From positions 1 to 64,000 of the forward strand of contig JACPOU010000047.1 of the NCBI GenBank assembly GCA_016191345.1: a DNA stretch of 64,000 nt. The letters are read 5' to 3'. The DNA comes from Chloroflexota bacterium. Its GTDB lineage: Bacteria > Chloroflexota > Limnocylindria > Limnocylindrales > CSP1-4. A program made the position numbers and the translations under genes. Shown here one piece after another: positions 45,051-52,783 of this stretch (its first letter is position 1; each line of letters opens with the position of its first letter). Under the pieces are notes generated by a model. That model ran no database searches. It saw only the letters and a program-made list of their open reading frames with translations, and had not been told where the DNA came from.

Positions 45051-46337
45051 ATGCCGGTCCCCTCCATGCCATCCAGCCCGGCTCCGGCGCGCGTCCTCGG
45101 TGGCGCCGTCGCGCGCCGATTCCTCGTTCTGCGCCACCTCCTCGCGCCGCCGCGCTCCCTGCCCGCGGAGCCGGAGAGCGTGCTGCGGGTCATGGACCGC
45201 CTCGGATCTCTCCAGTTCGACCCGCTCGAGGTCGCCGGGCGCAACCACGACCTCGTCCTCCTCTCGCGGATCCGGGGCTACCGGCGGGAGTGGACGGACC
45301 ACTGGCTGTACGAGGATCGGCGGCTCTACGAGACGTACAACAAGGGCCTCTCGATCGTGCCGGTCGCGGAGATGCCATGGTTCCGCCTCACCTGGGACGG
45401 GAGCCACGCCCGTCACACCGGGAGCACGTTCGACGCGCACGCCCCGCTCGTGGAGGAGCTCCTCGGCCGGATCCGTGACGGCGGGCCGCTGCTGCCCGGA
45501 TCCGTTGGGCCGCGCCGGGCGATCGACTGGTACTGGCGGCCCACGAACCAGGTCCGGGCCGTCCTCGAGGCGCTCGCCGAGGCCGGCATCCTCGGCATCG
45601 CCCGCCGGGAGGGCAACCTCCGCGTCTACGATCTCGTGGAGCGGCTGTTCCCCGCCGAGCTCCTCGCGGAGCGGCGTCCCGAGGCGGAGCAGCGAGCGCA
45701 CCGCCTGCTGTCCCGGTACCGGGGCGGCGGCCTCCTCGGGGCCGGCGGCCAGGCGGAGCTGTGGTATGGGACCGGGCAGTTCGCCGCGGATCGGGCGGCC
45801 CTCCGAGACGCGCTCATCGCCGAGGGGAGGCTCCGCCCCGTGACGGTCGAGGGCGTGCGCGGCGAGCGGTTCATGATCGCCTCCGAGGCCGATCTCCTCG
45901 CCCAGGCCGAGTCGGAAATCGCGGCCGGCTCGCCGCCGGGCGGCCACGAGCCGGGTGTCGCGTTCCTCGCCCCGCTCGACCCGTTCTGCTGGGATCGCGA
46001 GCTGCTGCGCCGCCTCTTTGACTTCGACTACGTCTGGGAGGTGTATGTCCCGGCCGCGAAGCGGCGCTGGGGCTACTACGTCCTCCCGATCCTGTATGGC
46101 GACCGGCTGGTCGGCCGCATCGAGCCGCGCCTCGAGCGGCGGGCGCGGTCGCTCCGCGTCGTGGGGCTGTGGTGGGAGGACGGCTTCGATCCCCTTGCCG
46201 ATCCCGGGTTCGCGACCGCGTTCGCGGCGGCCGTCGCCGCCCATCGTGACTTCGGCGGGGCGACGCGGGTCCTCTTCCCGCGGGCCGCGCGTCATCGGCC
46301 GTTCCTCACCGAGGTCCGCGCCATCCTCGCCGGCTGA
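45051..46337 (+). CDS. YcaQ/AlkZ-family DNA glycosylase-like winged-helix protein
   Basis: A 428-residue HTH_42 (YcaQ) protein. The catalytic region reads LGSLQFDPLEV, a Q-phi-D motif of the YcaQ (AlkX) branch rather than the Q-phi-Q of AlkZ. Later conserved parts are RAIDWYWRPTNQVRAVLEAL, FLAPLDPFCWDRELLRRLF and FDYVWEVYVPAAKRRWGYY. The family removes bulky alkylated bases and unhooks interstrand crosslinks. It lies beside Nudix and OsmC genes, which suggests a damage-handling neighbourhood. ATG 45051. Confidence 0.9.
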   Translation: MPVPSMPSSPAPARVLGGAVARRFLVLRHLLAPPRSLPAEPESVLRVMDRLGSLQFDPLEVAGRNHDLVLLSRIRGYRREWTDHWLYEDRRLYETYNKGLSIVPVAEMPWFRLTWDGSHARHTGSTFDAHAPLVEELLGRIRDGGPLLPGSVGPRRAIDWYWRPTNQVRAVLEALAEAGILGIARREGNLRVYDLVERLFPAELLAERRPEAEQRAHRLLSRYRGGGLLGAGGQAELWYGTGQFAADRAALRDALIAEGRLRPVTVEGVRGERFMIASEADLLAQAESEIAAGSPPGGHEPGVAFLAPLDPFCWDRELLRRLFDFDYVWEVYVPAAKRRWGYYVLPILYGDRLVGRIEPRLERRARSLRVVGLWWEDGFDPLADPGFATAFAAAVAAHRDFGGATRVLFPRAARHRPFLTEVRAILAG

Positions 46338-46403
46338 CCGACGTCGCGGCCTGTGGGACGATGCGACCACCACATCGACCTCGACGTCCCGGAGGATCTC
46401 CCC

Positions 46404-46856
46404 ATGGCTGAACAGCGCCACGCGCTCGTCACCTGGTCCGGCGACCTGCTGACCGGCAGCGGCACCATCGACTACGTCTCGAGCGGCGTCTTCTCGAGGA
46501 TGCCCGTCTCGTGGGCGGCCCGGACCGGCCCGCACAACGGCAAGACCTCGCCCGAGGAGCTGCTGGCCGCCGCCCACGGGAGCTGCTTCTCGATGGCCTT
46601 TTCCTCCCGGCTCGCCAAGAACGGCACGCCGGCGACGAAGCTCAACGTGCGGGCGGAGGTCACCTTCGACAACGCGAGCGGCGGCTGGAAGGTCACGAAG
46701 AGCGTGATCACGGTCGAGGGCGACGTCCCCGGCATCGACCTCGAGACGTTCCGCACGATTGCCGAGGACGCCAAGGACAATTGCCCGATCTCGATCGCGC
46801 TGAAGGGCAACGTGGAGCTCGTCGTCGAGGTTTCGCTGGCGGCGACCGGCGGCTGA
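46404..46856 (+). CDS. OsmC-family peroxiredoxin
   Basis: A 150-residue OsmC protein. The two redox cysteines are in HGSCFSMAFSS and DNCPISIAL, spaced as usual for enzymes that reduce organic hydroperoxides. The early WSGDLLTGSG and GKTSPEELLAAAHG stretches match OsmC rather than Ohr. ATG 46404 follows GGAGG by about 9 bases; a longer frame from 46353 lacks a ribosome site. Confidence 0.93.
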   Translation: MAEQRHALVTWSGDLLTGSGTIDYVSSGVFSRMPVSWAARTGPHNGKTSPEELLAAAHGSCFSMAFSSRLAKNGTPATKLNVRAEVTFDNASGGWKVTKSVITVEGDVPGIDLETFRTIAEDAKDNCPISIALKGNVELVVEVSLAATGG

Positions 46857-47297
46857 GCGAGGGCGAAGGCGCGCCCACGATCGCGTGGTCCGTGCGCCAC
46901 AAGCACGATTTCGAGGCTGAAGACCGGCACGATCGCCGGTCGTCGCGCCAACGGTGACCTTCGGCACGCCATCGTGCGCCGCAGCCACGAACGGCGTGGG
47001 ATTGGCGGCTCGTGGCGACTCGCTCGCCCGCTCGGTTGCGCTTCGGACGCCTCGGCGGCGTTCGGGCGGCGCTTCGGGCGCCAGAATGTGCCTCCCGGGC
47101 ACACGCCGAACGACGCCTCGGCCTGGGGGCTTCGTGATGAACGGCGGGCCTTCGTGCGCATCGGCGGCGCTCGCGGGCTGGCCTCGGCTCGAAGTCATCC
47201 GATCGGCCCGCCATCGCGTACGCCCGTCAGACGCGCTCGTCCCGGCCCGTGGCAGCCATGCCGCGGCGGATGCACGGAGCGCGGTTGGAGGCTCCCG
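46857..47297. other. Intergenic region without a convincing gene
   Basis: About 440 bases. Open frames exist on both strands, but none has a ribosome site with a plausible protein; base composition is less GC-biased at third positions than in neighbours. Local inverted segments such as CCGGC-ACGATCG-CCGG near 46924 occur. The end carries the ribosome site (TTGGAGG) of the next gene. Confidence 0.5.
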
Positions 47298-47924
47298 ATG
47301 CACCAGCCCTTCTTCGCAAGCCCCGCCCGGCGCCTGGTGGCGTCCCTCGGAGCGGCGTCGCTGGCCCTCTCGCTCGTGGCCGGCGGCGCCCTTGCCGGTT
47401 CGCCCGGCGAGGTCCGCCCGGTTTCCGGCGCGACGACCCCCGCCTGGGTCGACGGCAGGACGGTCACCGTGCAGTACCCTCGCCCCTACTTCTGTGACGC
47501 CTCGGTCAGCGCCGCGTCGGACAGCGGCTGCGAAGTGGGCGCCGCGGCCAAAGTGGGCCCGACGGGCACCACGAACCTGCCCGAGCTCTACGTCCTCGTG
47601 CCCCTGTTCACGCCCACCAAGCCGCTCGAGCTTCATTGCCCGGACGCCGGCGCGTGCATCAACCACCCCGACACGCTGGACCTGACGCGGGTCTTCGGCG
47701 CCGGGACCGGGAACGTCGCCCTGCCGCCCCACAGCCACATCCTCGACGAGCCGGCCGGCGGCTGGTGGACGATCGAGGTCGTGGGCGTTCTGAGCCAGGA
47801 TGCCTGGGATCAGCTCGCCGCCGGGCGCGACGAGGCAACGATGGACCGCGTGATCGCGGACGGCGGCGCCGTCGGCCCGATCCCGTCGAACCTCTTCCTG
47901 TTCTTCAACGTCGTCGGTCGCTGA
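47298..47924 (+). CDS. secreted protein of unknown function
   Basis: A 208-residue protein with a Sec signal peptide (LVASLGAASLALSLVAGGAL, cleavage near 33). The mature region is beta-rich, has four cysteines (YFCDASV, SGCEVGA, LHCPDAGACI) that could form two disulphides, and contains LPPHSHILDEPAGGWWTIEV. ATG 47298 follows TTGGAGG by 7 bases. A strong hairpin terminator lies 20 bases downstream, so it is a single-gene unit. No family is recognised with confidence. Confidence 0.75.
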   Translation: MHQPFFASPARRLVASLGAASLALSLVAGGALAGSPGEVRPVSGATTPAWVDGRTVTVQYPRPYFCDASVSAASDSGCEVGAAAKVGPTGTTNLPELYVLVPLFTPTKPLELHCPDAGACINHPDTLDLTRVFGAGTGNVALPPHSHILDEPAGGWWTIEVVGVLSQDAWDQLAAGRDEATMDRVIADGGAVGPIPSNLFLFFNVVGR

Positions 47925-47943
47925 CGCGCACTGCTCCGCGGCA

Positions 47944-47976
47944 CGGAGCCCGGCGGGTCGGACCCGTCGGGCTCCG
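47944..47976 (+). terminator. Long hairpin terminator after the secreted protein gene
   Basis: A 15-base-pair stem with one G-U wobble: outer arms CGGAGCCCG / CGGGCTCCG and inner arms CGGGT / ACCCG around a CGG loop. It starts 20 bases after the stop codon. No U tract follows. Confidence 0.75.
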
Positions 47977-48162
47977 GCTGTGCCTGCGTGGGACGCGCCC
48001 GGCCAGAGCGTGGCCGGCGTTCGGACGCCCGGTCGAGTGCCTGGATCCGGTGCATGGGGCCGGCCGATGCCGCCCCGGACGCTTGATCCCGGGAGGCGGG
48101 TACCCTGTGCCCATGATCCTCAGCCGCGCCCTGCCCCTGTTCCGTCCTTCGGACCGGTCCCG

Positions 48163-48642
48163 GTGACACCGCCTCCGTTCCGCGTCCGGGCACTCGTCGG
48201 TCTGCTCGTCACGGGCATTCTTGGCGCCGGCTGTGCGACGGCGGGCTCGAGTCCGCTCGCTCCGAGTCAGCCTGTCGCCCCGGCATCGACGGACGCTCAG
48301 CGGATCGCAGTCGGCACGGCGAGCTATGTGCGCCTGGCGCCCCAGGCACTCTCGACCCTGCTGCGCACGACAGAGGCGACCGTGATCAACGTCCACGTCC
48401 CATACGCGGGCGAGATCGACGGCACGGATCTGTTCATCCCCTTCGACCAGATTGCCGGCCGGACCGCCGATCTGCCCGCGAAGGACAGGCCGATCATCCT
48501 CTACTGCCGCACCGGACGGATGAGCGCCATCGCGGCCGCAACGCTCGTGGGCCTCGGCTACACGAATGTCACGGAGCTCGCCGGCGGCATGGAGGCCTGG
48601 ACCGCAAGCGGCCTGCCACTCCAGACCCGGCCGCCGGGCTGA
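48163..48642 (+). CDS. rhodanese-domain lipoprotein
   Basis: A 159-residue exported protein. The N-terminus (VRALVGLLVTGILGAGC) ends in a lipobox with Cys near 24, then a Ser/Pro-rich linker, then a single rhodanese domain with the active-site loop LYCRTGRMSA (CRTGRMS; catalytic Cys) and GLGYTNVTELAGGMEAW near the end. It would act outside the membrane on sulfane sulfur or thiols. GTG at 48163 overlaps the stop of an 18-codon upstream frame (ATG 48113) as GTGA, so its translation may be coupled to that frame. Confidence 0.85.
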   Translation: MTPPPFRVRALVGLLVTGILGAGCATAGSSPLAPSQPVAPASTDAQRIAVGTASYVRLAPQALSTLLRTTEATVINVHVPYAGEIDGTDLFIPFDQIAGRTADLPAKDRPIILYCRTGRMSAIAAATLVGLGYTNVTELAGGMEAWTASGLPLQTRPPG

Positions 48643-49053
48643 CGCACGATCACGGCGCGGATCCCGTGGGACGCCGAGGCTCCGCCTCGGCCGCGAATCG
48701 CCAAGAGCGCCGTCTCGCCGCATTTGTGCGCGGTACGCACGATTCTCGGGGTCGCGGTCTGCTTCGGCAGTGCCTCGAGCGCGGTGCTGCTTGATTCGTG
48801 GGCGCCACGCACGCATCTGCTCGCAGGGAGGCTTGTGCCGACACCTGCGGGGCTCGGGGCCGCACGTCTGCCTCGCAATCGTGCCTGCCACGCACGGCGG
48901 GAGCCCGCACCTGCGCCTCGCGCATCCGCCCGGCACGCGGCGCCGCGCGGACCCGTCCCAGCGGCAGAGCGTGACGCCGGAATGAACACTCCGGGTGCCT
49001 CGCGGCGCCTGAGAGGGTGACAAGCCCCGATTCGGGGCGATCGTGGAGCCGAG
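48643..49053. other. Intergenic region upstream of the ECF sigma gene
   Basis: About 410 bases with no credible gene. An inverted pair GCCGAGGC-TCC-GCCTCGGC lies at 48673-48691. The last 60 bases must contain the promoter of the sigma factor gene; GAATGAACACTCC near 48980 could hold an ECF-type -35, but I cannot establish it. Confidence 0.5.
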
Positions 49054-49614
49054 ATGGACCGAGACCTCGTCCTCGCGGCGAGAGACGGCAACGGAGATGC
49101 CTTCGGGCGGCTGGCAGCGGATTCGATCGACCGCTGCTATGCCCTCGCGCATCGCATCCTCCGCGACCCGGAGCTCGCCCGCGACGCCGTCCAGGTCGCG
49201 ATGCTCGGCGCCTGGGAGGATCTCCCGAAGCTCCGCGATCCGGACCGCTTCCACGCGTGGCTCACGCGTCTCGTCGTCAATGCCTGCTACTCCGAGTCCC
49301 GGAGAGAGCGGCGCTGGACGACCAAGCTCCGGCTCGTCACGCCCGCCGGCGATTCCGAAACCGATCCCGACCTCGCGATCTCGGTCGCCGATCGGGACGA
49401 GCTCGAACGCGCCTTCCGCCGCCTGCCGATGGACCAGCGTGCCGTGGTGGTCCTCCACCACTACGAGGGCCTGACGCTCGAGGAGGTCGGGCGGACGCTG
49501 AACATTCCTGCCGGGACGGCTCGTTCCCGGCTCCACCACGCGACCCGCCAGCTGCGGGCCGCCGTCGAGGCCGACGCCAGGCCGGCGTCGATCTCGGAGG
49601 GTCGCTCCGCATGA
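49054..49614 (+). CDS. ECF-type RNA polymerase sigma factor
   Basis: A 186-residue sigma70-family protein with region 2 (IDRCYALAHRILRDPELARD, then AWEDLPKLRDPDRFHAWLTR) and region 4 (LPMDQRAVVVLHHYEGLTLE, then IPAGTARSRLHHATRQLR). There is no region 1 or 3, as in ECF sigmas. The stop overlaps the start of the next gene as ATGA; that gene has the layout of an anti-sigma factor. The signal is unknown. ATG 49054. Confidence 0.93.
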   Translation: MDRDLVLAARDGNGDAFGRLAADSIDRCYALAHRILRDPELARDAVQVAMLGAWEDLPKLRDPDRFHAWLTRLVVNACYSESRRERRWTTKLRLVTPAGDSETDPDLAISVADRDELERAFRRLPMDQRAVVVLHHYEGLTLEEVGRTLNIPAGTARSRLHHATRQLRAAVEADARPASISEGRSA

Positions 49615-50393
49615 CTCGTCCCGGACCGTTCGAACAGCGGCTCGAGGCCTGGCTCGATGAGGGGCCGGCCACCGCTCCGCCAGATCTCCTCGGCGATGTC
49701 CTCGCCGCGGTCCCCGCAACCACGACTCGCCGGCGCCCGAGCGGCGCTGGCAGGAGGTTCACCGTGCTCGCCGGAGTTGCTCGCCTCGCGGCATCGATCG
49801 CCGCCATCCTCGTCGTCGGCGTGATCGGGTTCACGTTGATCAACTCGAAGGGTGCCATCGGCCCGGGCTCGGGCCCGAGCCCGACGGCCACCGCGCCCGA
49901 CCTCGCCCCGACGATCGCCCCGACGATCGGCCCGGCCAGCCCCGGCGCGACGCCGGCCGGGGTCGCCGACTGCGCGCCTGATGTTCTTTCGGCCACGGTC
50001 GTCGCCTGGAACGGCGCGGCGGGTTCGCGGATCGCCGAGGTCCGGCTGACGAACACGGGCTCAGCGCCCTGCCTGACGGCGACGCTGGACCGGGTCTCGC
50101 TCGTCTCGCTGCCGGCGTTCACCCTGGACAGCTCGACGCTCATTCAGGGCGCCAACCCGACGAACCCGCAGCCGCTGACCCTCGCCGCGGGCGAGACCGT
50201 CACGGCCGGCGTCGCGGCGAGCAACTACTGTGGCGAAGCGCCCGCGGCGCCGGTCACGGTCGCGTTCGAGCTGTCGAACGGCGCCGGGATCGTCACGGCG
50301 GCGCCGGTGAACCAGACCGACGTGTCGGGCGTGCCGCCGTGCAACGGACCCGGCTCGCCGGGCAGCGTCCAGATGCAGCCCTGGGCGCCTTGA
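49611..50393 (+). CDS. probable membrane anti-sigma factor with extracytoplasmic DUF4232-like domain
   Basis: A 260-residue protein. The N-terminal 45 residues are cytoplasmic and acidic (FEQRLEAWLDEGPATAPPDL), where an anti-sigma helix would sit. One membrane segment lies at about 52-75. A Pro/Thr-rich linker follows, then a beta-sandwich domain with paired cysteines (VADCAPDVLSATV and SAPCLTATLD; NYCGEAP and PPCNG) resembling DUF4232. Overlap with the ECF sigma gene supports a regulator pair. The canonical zinc motif HxxxCxxC is absent. Confidence 0.75.
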   Translation: MTRPGPFEQRLEAWLDEGPATAPPDLLGDVLAAVPATTTRRRPSGAGRRFTVLAGVARLAASIAAILVVGVIGFTLINSKGAIGPGSGPSPTATAPDLAPTIAPTIGPASPGATPAGVADCAPDVLSATVVAWNGAAGSRIAEVRLTNTGSAPCLTATLDRVSLVSLPAFTLDSSTLIQGANPTNPQPLTLAAGETVTAGVAASNYCGEAPAAPVTVAFELSNGAGIVTAAPVNQTDVSGVPPCNGPGSPGSVQMQPWAP

Positions 50394-50895
50394 GGTCCTG
50401 AGTCCTCCCTCCCGGAGCGGAGCCGATCAGTGCGCGAGCGCCGGTCGGCTCCGCGCCTCGGCGCGCACGCGGCTCCCGGCTCGCGGGCCCCGCCGCCGTC
50501 GCGTTCCTGCCGCCGTCGACGAGGCAGCGGATACGCGGCGCGGCCACGCGGATCCTCGCCAGCTGGACTTGGCCCGCGAACCACGAACCAGTGTCGTGGG
50601 ATGTCCTGCAGCCGCCCGGATGACACCAGCCACGAACCAGTGTCGTGGTACGTCCTGCAGCCCGCCCCGTTGGCCCCAGCTACGAACCAGCGTCGTGGAA
50701 GGCGCGGCCGGCGGCCAGGTTGGGTCCCCGCGGCTTTACCCGTCGGCACGGTCACGCACGAATCGCCGGCGCCGAACCCGCCACAGGCCCACCGACGTGA
50801 CAATTCGGTACCTACCACGACGGTCGTTCGTATCCGGGTCTGCCGCGCGACGGATCGCCGATGCCACCTCGCATCCCGCAAGGCTGGAGAGCCCG
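50394..50895. repeat. Intergenic array of hairpin-forming 49-50 bp repeats
   Basis: About 500 bases without a credible gene. CCACGAACCAGTGTCGTGG occurs at 50581-50599 and 50630-50648, and as CTACGAACCAGCGTCGTGG at 50680-50698, at 49- and 50-base spacing. The shared spacer core GTCCTGCAG follows the first two. Each copy can fold as CCACGA-N7-TCGTGG. A weaker inverted copy lies at about 50815-50832. The repeats are between the convergent anti-sigma and lactonase genes. Confidence 0.8.
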
Positions 50896-51861
50896 TCAGT
50901 CGATCGTCAATATCCGCCGCGGGTTGGCGATCGTCATCTGGTCGATGTCCGCCTGCGACACACCACGCTCGCGGAGTCGCGGCAGGAACGTGTCCTGCAG
51001 GTACGTGTACCCGTTCCCTTCGTACCGCTTCAGCTGCTGGTCGTGGCAGACGTCCTGGCTCAGCAGCACGCGGTCGGCGTGACCACGTGACAGGAGCTCC
51101 AGCAGGAGGTCGATGAGGCGCGGCTCGCCGTGGCGCTCCTGCGGCGTGAACGACATCCCGAGGAAGTCGAACTCGAGGTTCGCGCCGCGCCGGATGATCT
51201 CGAGGTAGTGATCCAGCCGTGGATGGGAGTCCGCATGGCCGATGACGACCCGACCCGGGTCGGCGCCCTCCGCCTCGAAGAGCTCGAGCTGGGCGAGGCC
51301 CACGGCGCTCATGACGGCATGCGTCGTGATCGCGAGACCGCTCCGCCGGGATGCCCGCCCCACCGCCCGATGGACGCGCTCCTCCATCGCGGAGACCCAC
51401 GGCTTGTCGGTCCCGATCTCGCCGATGATCCCGGCCCGGACGGGGGCATCGAGGCCCTCGACCACGATCCCCTCCTCCGCCTCGCGGACCATCTCGTCGG
51501 CGAGCGAGGCGACGGTCCGCCGGTCCAGGTCCAGCGTCGCCGGGTAATAGGCACCTCGATACCAGCCGGTGCCCATCACGAGGTGCAGGCCGGTCGCGCG
51601 CGCCAGGCCCACCAGCCACGCGGGATCCCGCCCGACCCCCGCGGGCGTGACGTCGACGAGCGCCGACCCGCCGGCATCGCGATACCGCGCCAGCTCCTGG
51701 GTGATGACGGGCTCGTCGCGGGACAGCTCCCAGTAGTCCCAGCGCCCGGGGATGTGCCACAGGCTGATCGCTGTGTGCTCATGGGGCAGGGTGAAGCCGA
51801 GCTCGGAGGGCTCGATGGGACTGAGGACCGTCTGGACCCGGGCTGCCCGCGATGGAGACAT
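50896..51861 (-). CDS. phosphotriesterase-family hydrolase (lactonase-like)
   Basis: A 321-residue amidohydrolase-superfamily enzyme of the PTE/Php group. Metal ligands: LPHEHT (HxH) near 25-27, THAVMSA, GHADSHPRLDHY and the aspartate of SQDVCHDQQL. The bridging residue in IIGEIGTDKP is glutamate, as in Php and some phosphotriesterase-like lactonases, instead of carboxylated lysine. Lactone or organic ester hydrolysis is the likely role. ATG 51861. The TetR gene lies 11 bases upstream on the same strand, so the two may be co-transcribed. Confidence 0.88.
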   Translation of the reverse strand: MSPSRAARVQTVLSPIEPSELGFTLPHEHTAISLWHIPGRWDYWELSRDEPVITQELARYRDAGGSALVDVTPAGVGRDPAWLVGLARATGLHLVMGTGWYRGAYYPATLDLDRRTVASLADEMVREAEEGIVVEGLDAPVRAGIIGEIGTDKPWVSAMEERVHRAVGRASRRSGLAITTHAVMSAVGLAQLELFEAEGADPGRVVIGHADSHPRLDHYLEIIRRGANLEFDFLGMSFTPQERHGEPRLIDLLLELLSRGHADRVLLSQDVCHDQQLKRYEGNGYTYLQDTFLPRLRERGVSQADIDQMTIANPRRILTID

Positions 51862-51872
51862 CGCGGCCGAGT

Positions 51873-52607
51873 CTACGCCGCGGAACCCCGCTCCCGGACC
51901 CCCGCCCGGGCGACGTCCCGTGACCCCTCGCCCGACTCGACGAGCGAGTACGGGTTGGCCTCGACCGCGGGCAGCAACGGTCGCTGGACTGCCGATCCGG
52001 CCCCGAGGACGAGGGTGAGGATCTCCCGGGCCTCGCGTTCCGCGTCGGCACGGCGGAACGCCTCGCCCTGCTCCGCGCGCACGAGGAGCAGCCCGTCGAG
52101 GAGCGCGATGTACGCCCGCGCCGCAGCGCCCGCGTCGATCCAGCGCGGCAGCTCGCCGCGGGCGATCCCCTCCTCGAGGAGGAACGTGCCGGCCATGACG
52201 AGCTGCTCTCGCCGCCGGCGGAGCATCTCCCGGGCCGCGGGCTCGGCTTCCGCCTGGGCCCATGCCTGGACGAGGAAGTCGGCATTGCCCGGCCCTTCGG
52301 CACTCCCCTCGGCGCTGTCGAAGTAGAAGCCGACCGCGATCGCGAGCCGCTCGGCGACCGTCTGGCCCGCCGCGAGTCGCGTCGCGAGCTCCCCGAAGCC
52401 ACGACCGGACGCGAGGTCGCAGGTCGCGAGGAAGAGCTCCTCCTTGCCCTTGAACCAGGTGTAGATCGCCCCGATCGAGAGGCCGCACTCGCGGACGACG
52501 TCCTGCATCGTCGCGCCGTGGAAGCCTCGCTCGCCGAACACGCGAAGCGCCCCGGCGACGATCCGCTCGCGGATCTCCTGCTCGTGGGCGGCGGTCACGC
52601 GCGGCAT
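51873..52607 (-). CDS. TetR-family transcriptional repressor
   Basis: A 244-residue TetR protein. The N-terminal HTH reads IRERIVAGALRVFGERGFHG, then ATMQDVVRECGLSIGAIYTW and FKGKEELF. The C-terminal ligand domain is variable. It is divergent from an MMPL exporter gene, whose promoter carries an inverted repeat; repression of that exporter and relief by its substrate is the expected logic. ATG 52607 is chosen from the HTH position; the frame is open to about 52703. Confidence 0.92.
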   Translation of the reverse strand: MPRVTAAHEQEIRERIVAGALRVFGERGFHGATMQDVVRECGLSIGAIYTWFKGKEELFLATCDLASGRGFGELATRLAAGQTVAERLAIAVGFYFDSAEGSAEGPGNADFLVQAWAQAEAEPAAREMLRRRREQLVMAGTFLLEEGIARGELPRWIDAGAAARAYIALLDGLLLVRAEQGEAFRRADAEREAREILTLVLGAGSAVQRPLLPAVEANPYSLVESGEGSRDVARAGVRERGSAA

Positions 52608-52683
52608 TGTGAGACCAACGACATGGAGAACATGGCTTCCCCATCGTAGCGGCAGCGGACGGCGGTCCGCAAGCGCGGAACGG

Positions 52684-52713
52684 TTGACAAGGAGAATATC
52701 CATTCTCTACTGT
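52684..52713 (+). promoter_or_regulatory. MMPL exporter promoter with TetR-type operator
   Basis: -35 TTGACA (perfect, 52684-52689), 18-base spacer, -10 TACTGT (52708-52713). A 6-base inverted repeat GAGAAT-ATCC-ATTCTC (52692-52707) fills the spacer, a typical site for TetR repression. The region between the divergent genes also holds ACATGG-AGA-ACATGG at about 52621-52635, near the TetR start. Confidence 0.7.
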
Positions 52714-52783
52714 GTGTCCGCCACGCCATCGCCGTCGCGCCGCCTGCGGGTAGCCGCTCGCCGCCGAAAGGGAAGGGACTCGA

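Noticed and set aside
44505-47738. 1077-codon minus-strand open frame across the Nudix, YcaQ and OsmC genes
   Set aside because: Shadow frame; three recognisable plus-strand enzymes occupy the region.
48113-48166. 17-residue upstream frame overlapping the rhodanese lipoprotein start
   Set aside because: The GGGAGG upstream is about 15 bases away, too far for a good start; kept only as a note.
50581-50698. CRISPR array
   Set aside because: Only three copies, units are palindromic and spacers share GTCCTGCAG; no cas genes are present.
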